Below are positions 6,821 to 10,229 of a stretch of 10,229 nt of DNA, one piece after another (the first letter of the stretch is position 1; each line of letters begins with the position of its first letter). Both the position numbers and the translations under genes were made by a program. Under the pieces are notes generated by a model that was not told the origin of the DNA, ran no database searches, and saw only the letters and a list, made by a program, of their open reading frames with translations. Origin of the DNA: Betaproteobacteria bacterium (GTDB lineage Bacteria > Pseudomonadota > Gammaproteobacteria > Burkholderiales > Casimicrobiaceae); the NCBI GenBank assembly GCA_005883655.1, contig VBDA01000300.1:3623-13851 (forward strand), given 5' to 3'.

Positions 6821-6850
6821 AGGTGGACGGGGGGCGGGGAGAAGCGGGTG
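6821..6850 (-). promoter_or_regulatory. C-rich rho leader, possible Rho-loading (rut) site
   Basis: The 30 nt just before the rho ATG contain 20 C and only 3 G on the coding strand. C-rich, G-poor RNA is what Rho binds, and rho is autoregulated by attenuation in its leader in E. coli. A similar loop here is an inference. The stretch also leaves the start codon without a purine-rich ribosome site. The rest of the trxA-rho gap (6851-6980) shows a 5-bp hairpin at 6963-6976 with no U-run and no clear promoter. Confidence 0.4.
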
Positions 6851-6980
6851 CAGCCCTTTTTGGCCGCTTGAATCGCTCTGGGAGGTTGGCGCCGGGAAAC
6901 ACTTAAGCGGCGCTGATGGGACGTCACGCGCGCCGTGGGCGCCGCGGGACGCAATTCAATGAGTTAGGAGCCTAACGGGT

Positions 6981-7307
6981 TCACAGGTGGCTGTCAATAA
7001 ACGCCGTCAACTGCGATTTGGACAGGGCGCCGACCTTTTGTGCCGCGACCTGTCCGGCCTTGAACAGGATCAACGTAGGAATGCCGCGAATGCCGTACTT
7101 GGCGGGGGCGGCTGGGTTGGAGTCGATATCGATCTTGGCTACCGTAAGCCGGCCCGCGTAATCCTTGGCCACGTCTTCGAGGATGGGAGCGATCATCTTG
7201 CAGGGCCCGCACCATTCGGCCCAGTAATCGACGAGTACCGGCGTGCCGGCCTTCAGCACATCGCTGTCAAAGGTGGCGTCGGTGACGTGCTTGATATTCT
7301 CGCTCAT
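6981..7307 (-). CDS. trxA: Thioredoxin 1
   Basis: This small cytosolic dithiol reductant recycles ribonucleotide reductase, methionine sulfoxide reductases and other disulfide proteins with electrons from thioredoxin reductase. The 108-residue protein has the WCGPC active site at 32-36 (redox cysteines 33 and 36), the buried acid in LVDYWA at 25-30 and the cis-proline loop GIPT at 75-78. The ATG at 7307 follows GAGGA by 3-4 nt and gives the usual thioredoxin length; longer in-frame forms would extend back into the divergent ferredoxin promoter. It is read toward rho, as in many proteobacteria, with about 160 bp between them. Confidence 0.97.
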   Translation of the reverse strand: MSENIKHVTDATFDSDVLKAGTPVLVDYWAEWCGPCKMIAPILEDVAKDYAGRLTVAKIDIDSNPAAPAKYGIRGIPTLILFKAGQVAAQKVGALSKSQLTAFIDSHL

Positions 7308-7465
7308 GGGTCCTCGCTGAAGGAGGTGCGCCGCCCCGCGGACCAAACGACCGAAAGAGGCTACGCGAAGTACGTTAGCGGAAAGATACCCGCGGTGCAA
7401 GCGGCGCAAAGCGGCGGACCGGGAGGCGGGGCTAGGGCGATCTATCGATGGGCTCGATCGCAATT

Positions 7466-7474
7466 TGCTAAAAT
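7466..7474 (+). promoter_or_regulatory. Extended -10 promoter for fdxA
   Basis: TGCTAAAAT combines the TGn extension with a TAAAAT hexamer (five of six consensus bases). The expected transcription start near 7481 gives a leader of about 26 nt containing AAGGGA before the ATG at 7507. The -35 region is poor, as is usual for extended -10 promoters. It lies in the 199-bp gap between divergent trxA and fdxA; no equally clear trxA promoter was found there. Confidence 0.55.
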
Positions 7475-7506
7475 CGTCATTTGGCACCAGCAAGGGATTC
7501 CGGGCA

Positions 7507-7830
7507 ATGACCTATGTTGTCACCGAGAGTTGCATCCGTTGCAAGTATACCGACTGCGTCGATGTCTGCCCGGTCGACTGCTTTCGGGAGGGTCCCAACT
7601 TTCTGGTCATCGATCCGGACGAATGCATCGATTGCACGCTCTGCGTTGCCGAGTGCCCGGTCGAAGCGATTTTCGCGGAGGACGACGTTCCCGATGATCA
7701 AAAGCCATTCACGAGTCTGAACGCGGAGCTCGCAAAACTCTGGAAGCCGATCATCGAACGCAAGCCGGCACCGCCCGACGCGGACGAATGGAAGTCGGTG
7801 AAGGACAAACGCGACCTCCTCGAGCGATAA
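7507..7830 (+). CDS. fdxA: Seven-iron ferredoxin [3Fe-4S][4Fe-4S], FdxA type
   Basis: This soluble low-potential electron carrier has 107 residues. Its nine cysteines are at 9, 12, 17, 21, 25, 40, 43, 46 and 50, the Azotobacter ferredoxin I pattern shifted by one. By that comparison C9, C17 and C50 hold the 3Fe cluster; C21, C40, C43 and C46 hold the 4Fe cluster; C12 and C25 are free. The C-terminal half (about 60-107) is the typical charged extension of this class. The ATG at 7507 follows AAGGGA by 9 nt and gives the family start MTYVVTESC. The redox partner is not shown; the nearby rnfB and cytochrome genes suggest only a general electron-transfer setting. Confidence 0.96.
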   Translation: MTYVVTESCIRCKYTDCVDVCPVDCFREGPNFLVIDPDECIDCTLCVAECPVEAIFAEDDVPDDQKPFTSLNAELAKLWKPIIERKPAPPDADEWKSVKDKRDLLER

Positions 7831-7843
7831 GCCGTTTGCGCGT

Positions 7844-7873
7844 TTGACCGCGCTCGCGGCGAGCCCGTAAAAT
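7844..7873 (+). promoter_or_regulatory. Sigma70 promoter for the cytochrome c pair
   Basis: TTGACC (7844-7849) and TAAAAT (7868-7873) each match the consensus at five of six bases, with an 18-nt spacer. The spacer contains a GC-rich inverted repeat (GCTCG, CGG, CGAGC at 7852-7864). That could be an operator, or a weak fdxA terminator stem, although it lacks a T-run. The start near 7880 gives a leader of about 45 nt. Confidence 0.6.
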
Positions 7874-7924
7874 ATCCAGGCTTGCTTCCCTTCTGCCGCG
7901 GCAGCGTCAAGAAAGTCCCGGAAC

Positions 7925-8278
7925 ATGACTCCCGCGATGTTTTGCCGTCGGGCCGCCGCTGCCCTTGCGTTTCCCGCGCTTGCCTGGGCGCAAGGAACCC
8001 CGTCAGCGGGCGACGCGGCAGCCGGCTCGCAGAAGACACAGATGTGCGTCGGCTGCCACGGCATTCCCGGCTGGCGGACGGCGTTTCCCGAAGTTTACAA
8101 GGTGCCCAAGCTCGGCGGCCAGCACGAGGCGTACCTCGCCAAAGCGTTGCAGCAATACCGAAGCGGGGCGCGCAGCCATCCCTCGATGCGCGCCATCGCG
8201 ACTTCGCTGTCGGACAAGGATATTGCCGATCTCGCGGCCTATTACGCCGGCGCCACGGCCAAGACCGCCAGCAAATGA
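7925..8278 (+). CDS. Small monoheme cytochrome c (c4/c553-like), first of a pair
   Basis: This is a class I cytochrome c of 117 residues with a Sec signal peptide (hydrophobic to about residue 20, likely cleavage after AWA at 22), so the mature protein should be periplasmic. The heme is attached at CVGCH (41-45); the distal methionine ligand is probably M88 in SHPSMRA. The segment KLGGQHEAYLAKAL at 62-75 and LSDKDIADLAAYY at 95-107 are typical of cytochrome c4 and c553 domains. It likely shuttles electrons to a terminal oxidase or another periplasmic acceptor, but the partner is not visible. The ribosome site is weak; an ATG four codons downstream (7937) is an alternative start. Its stop overlaps the start of the next cytochrome. 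Confidence 0.92.
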   Translation: MTPAMFCRRAAAALAFPALAWAQGTPSAGDAAAGSQKTQMCVGCHGIPGWRTAFPEVYKVPKLGGQHEAYLAKALQQYRSGARSHPSMRAIATSLSDKDIADLAAYYAGATAKTASK

Positions 8279-8616
8279 GACCGATGATGAGCGCCGTTTC
8301 GCAATCGCTGCTCGCCCTGGGCGCACTCTGTTCGGCCGTCCTTTGCGATGCCGCCGACCCCAATGCCGCGCTGCCGCGTATCAAGGAGGTTTGCCAGGCT
8401 TGCCACGGCATGGACGGCAACAGTCAGCTTGCCGACAATCCAAAGCTGGGCGGGCAGTATCCGGATTACCTGGCCAAGGCGCTGCGTGATTACCAGTCCG
8501 GCTTGCGCAAGAATCCGGTCATGGCCGCATTCGTCGACAAGCTGTCGAGGCAGGAAATTGAAAACCTCGCCGCGTATTACTCATCCCAGCCGGCGGCGCT
8601 CGTCACCAAACATTGA
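8275..8616 (+). CDS. Small monoheme cytochrome c (c4/c553-like), second of a pair
   Basis: This 113-residue protein has a signal peptide to about residue 26, heme site CQACH at 40-44 and probable ligand M83 in KNPVMAA. It is clearly related to the upstream cytochrome: both share KLGGQ, YLAKAL, a Tyr-x-Ser-Gly-x-Arg segment and a closing LAAYY. The pair therefore arose by tandem duplication, or by splitting of a diheme cytochrome c4. The start at 8275 makes an ATGA overlap with the preceding stop, implying coupled translation and matched amounts; ATGs at 8284 and 8287 in the same frame are alternatives that would shorten the signal peptide by 3-4 residues. A terminator follows. Confidence 0.92.
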   Translation: MRPMMSAVSQSLLALGALCSAVLCDAADPNAALPRIKEVCQACHGMDGNSQLADNPKLGGQYPDYLAKALRDYQSGLRKNPVMAAFVDKLSRQEIENLAAYYSSQPAALVTKH

Positions 8617-8628
8617 CTCTCTACTAGA

Positions 8629-8671
8629 GCGCCAAGGAAGTGGCGAGAGAAGGCGCGTTGGCGTCTTTTTT
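8629..8671 (+). terminator. Probable terminator after the cytochrome pair
   Basis: GCGCCAA (8629-8635) can pair with TTGGCGT (8658-8664, including one G-U pair), followed after one base by six Ts at 8666-8671 and then ATTTCTT. The 22-nt loop is long and competing pairings exist, such as GCGCC with GGCGC at 8652-8656, so the exact stem is uncertain. Its position between the convergent cytochrome and nth genes supports a terminator for the plus strand. Confidence 0.6.
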
Positions 8672-8692
8672 ATTTCTTGCTGCCGCCCGCAC

Positions 8693-9367
8693 CTACGGAA
8701 GTAGTGTCAAACGACGTTGCGGCTTCGACGGCGGAGCGATCGTCTTGTGACGGAATTCGCAGAGGTCGACGATGACGCATTCCCAGCAGCGGGGCAGCCG
8801 CGCTTGACAGATGTAGCGCCCGTGCAGAATCAGCCAGTGATGCGCGTCATGCCGGAATTCGTCTGGCGTGAACTTGACCAGCTTGCGCTCGACCTCTTCC
8901 GGTGTCTTGCCCGGCGCCAGACCGGTGCGATTGGCGACGCGAAAGATATGGGTGTCGACAGCGATGGTGGGATGACCGAAGGCGACGTTCAAGACGACGT
9001 TTGCGGTCTTGCGGCCGACGCCAGGCAGCCTGGTGAGGGCGTCATGGTCGGAAGGCACATTGCCTGCGTGCTCGGCAATCAATTGCCGCGACAGCGCGAC
9101 GACATTCTTGGCCTTGGTGCGAAACAGTCCGATGGTTTGAATATATGGAATGAGCCGCGCCTCACCGAGCTTGACCATAGCCTTCGGTGTGTTTGCCACG
9201 CGAAAAAGTTTGGCAGTTGCGAGGTTTACGCTTTTGTCGGTCGCCTGTGCCGAAAGCACGACTGCAACCAATAACTCGAATGGAGTTCCGTATTCTAGCT
9301 CGCTGCGCGGATTCGGATTCTGATGCCGCAGCCGGGTGTAGATTTCCAAACGCTTTGCCGCGTTCAC
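8693..9367 (-). CDS. nth: Endonuclease III (DNA glycosylase/AP lyase)
   Basis: Nth removes oxidised pyrimidines from DNA and cleaves the resulting abasic site in base-excision repair. The 224-residue protein keeps E. coli numbering for all key residues: catalytic K120 in the helix-hairpin-helix LPGVGRKTANVV (114-125), D138 in VDTHIFRV (137-144), and the 4Fe-4S cysteines 187, 194, 197 and 203. The last dozen or so residues extend beyond the E. coli length. The start is GTG at 9367, supported by GGAGG about 7 nt upstream and by the MNAAKRLEIYTRL N-terminus. It lies 144 bp behind rnfB on the same strand, an association also seen in the E. coli rsx/rnf-nth locus. Confidence 0.97.
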   Translation of the reverse strand: MNAAKRLEIYTRLRHQNPNPRSELEYGTPFELLVAVVLSAQATDKSVNLATAKLFRVANTPKAMVKLGEARLIPYIQTIGLFRTKAKNVVALSRQLIAEHAGNVPSDHDALTRLPGVGRKTANVVLNVAFGHPTIAVDTHIFRVANRTGLAPGKTPEEVERKLVKFTPDEFRHDAHHWLILHGRYICQARLPRCWECVIVDLCEFRHKTIAPPSKPQRRLTLLP

Positions 9368-9511
9368 AGAACGCCTCCAGGGCAGCGCAGTCGTTCGAGC
9401 CGGACACTTTCGCTGGCCCGAGGCGAGGGATGGGCAGCTAGCGCCGGGTAAGCCTTGGAAAACCAGGGCGTAAAAGCCATTTCAAAGCGAAGCGAAGGCT
9501 GCGCCAAGGAT

Positions 9512-10141
9512 TCACACGCCCGGGCCTGAACGGGCCGTACGTCGCGCACGGGCGCGCGTCAATGCGGCATCGACCGCGGCCCGCCGGCGTTGCCGCGCCA
9601 AGTCGACCGCCGCAGTCGCCTGCTCGCGCTTGCGTGAAGCGGTCGCGAGGCGGGCGTTGCGCGCCGAAAAGTGCTGACGAGCACGGTCGGCGTCGGCGGT
9701 GCTCCATGGCCGTGCCGCAGGCAGCATCGCGATGCAGTCGACCGGGCAGGGAGGCAGGCACAGCTCGCATCCGGTGCAGCGATCGGCAATGACGGTGTGC
9801 ATCAACTTCGCTGCGCCGACGATTGCATCGGTCGGACATGCCTGTATACAAAGCGTGCATCCGATACAGGTCGCCTCATCGACGCGAGCGATGGCTAGTG
9901 GTGTCGTAACGCCACAGCTGGGGTCGATCGCCAGCGCGGGACAGCCGAGCAAGTCCGCGAGCGCTGCGACCGTGGCGTCTCCGCCAGGAGGGCAGCAATT
10001 GATCGGCGCCTGGCCGGCGGCTACGGCTTCAGCGTAGGCGCGGCAGCTGTCGTAGCGGCAGCGGCGGCATTGCGTCTGCGGCAGCAACGCATCGATCGCG
10101 TCGGCGGTGACGGTGGCGAGGCCAAACGGAGCGCTGGGCAT
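9512..10141 (-). CDS. rnfB: RnfB-like Fe-S electron-transport protein
   Basis: RnfB is the Fe-S subunit of the Rnf/Rsx complex, passing electrons between ferredoxin or NADH and the membrane complex. The 209-residue protein starts with the RnfB-type cluster motif, cysteines 25, 28, 33 and 49/50 ending in PPGG, then has two 4Fe-4S ferredoxin motifs, CIGCTLCIQACP (92-103) and CTGCELCLPPCP (122-133). A basic Ala/Arg-rich tail covers about 155-209. There is no N-terminal membrane helix, which classical RnfB has, and no other rnf gene is in view, so it may be a soluble stand-alone relative. The ATG at 10141 has no Shine-Dalgarno sequence but does have a -10-like box. Confidence 0.9.
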   Translation of the reverse strand: MPSAPFGLATVTADAIDALLPQTQCRRCRYDSCRAYAEAVAAGQAPINCCPPGGDATVAALADLLGCPALAIDPSCGVTTPLAIARVDEATCIGCTLCIQACPTDAIVGAAKLMHTVIADRCTGCELCLPPCPVDCIAMLPAARPWSTADADRARQHFSARNARLATASRKREQATAAVDLARQRRRAAVDAALTRARARRTARSGPGV

Positions 10142-10147
10142 GGCGTT

Positions 10148-10153
10148 ATTCTA
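10148..10153 (-). promoter_or_regulatory. Possible -10 box giving a leaderless rnfB transcript
   Basis: Minus-strand TAGAAT matches five of six bases of the -10 consensus and ends 6 nt before the rnfB ATG, so transcription would begin at or next to the start codon. No ribosome site is visible, which agrees with a leaderless message, and no good -35 box is seen. The remainder of the window end (10154-10229) shows no recognisable gene. Confidence 0.3.
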
Positions 10154-10229
10154 CCGTCGGGCGGCACCTTCGTTTGCCCCGCTCGATGCGGCCGATAGGC
10201 CAGCTTGCTGTAGCGGCGCTCCTGCGCGG

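Noticed and set aside
6963..6976. Hairpin just after trxA as an intrinsic terminator
   Set aside because: The stem is only about 5 bp and no U-run follows on the minus strand.
7477..8064. Minus-strand open frame of 195 codons opposite fdxA and the first cytochrome gene
   Set aside because: It is antisense to two clearly identified genes and has no recognisable domains.
9364..9480. Small 38-codon minus-strand frame between rnfB and nth whose stop overlaps the nth GTG
   Set aside because: It lacks a ribosome site and recognisable sequence. The GTGA overlap is suggestive but could be chance. The gap otherwise shows only the nth Shine-Dalgarno sequence.
10140..10229. Plus-strand frame starting at an ATG at 10140 and open to the window end
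   Set aside because: Thirty open codons in GC-rich DNA is not evidence enough. The ATG is the palindromic partner of the rnfB start, and no ribosome site precedes it.

Overview
This GC-rich window reads as ordinary chromosome from a betaproteobacterium. The support is the protein sequences of Rho, ObgE, ProB and the cytochromes, an nth gene next to an rnfB gene, and a trxA-rho-rpmE neighbourhood. No tRNA, rRNA, CRISPR array, insertion sequence or phage gene is visible. The order or family cannot be settled by eye.

Layout. (1) Positions 1-291 hold just under three tandem copies of a 96-bp unit. Substitutions between the copies show that the unit is the duplicated 3' end of a plus-strand gene lying mostly outside the window. 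(2) Positions 304-4191, minus strand, hold a compact operon read as GT39/ArnT-like membrane glycosyltransferase, then obgE, then proB, with a 4-nt overlap at the first junction and a 4-nt gap at the second. (3) Positions 4207-4606 hold rpmE (ribosomal protein L31) with a promoter and a strong UUCG-loop terminator that ends just before the glycosyltransferase start codon. (4) Positions 4674-5438 hold a DUF2182 membrane protein. (5) Positions 5629-6820 hold rho, which lacks part of its C-terminus: an apparent deletion of about 68 bp creates a stop after residue 380, and the usual C-terminal tail survives downstream out of frame. (6) Positions 6981-7307 hold trxA. (7) On the plus strand at 7507-8616 lie a 7Fe ferredoxin (fdxA) and two overlapping genes for small monoheme cytochromes c, closed by a terminator. 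(8) On the minus strand at 8693-10141 lie rnfB, then nth.

How the genes relate. The minus-strand genes are mostly housekeeping: termination (Rho), translation and ribosome assembly (L31, ObgE), proline synthesis (ProB), thiol redox (TrxA) and base-excision repair (Nth). The plus-strand block between trxA and nth concerns electron transfer: a low-potential ferredoxin and periplasmic cytochromes, next to the RnfB-type Fe-S protein.

No new defence or mobile system is evident. The points most worth checking are the damaged rho 3' end, the triplicated gene end with a synonymous-substitution signature, the terminator placed against the glycosyltransferase-obgE-proB operon, the C-rich rho leader, and the cytochrome pair that looks like a split cytochrome c4.
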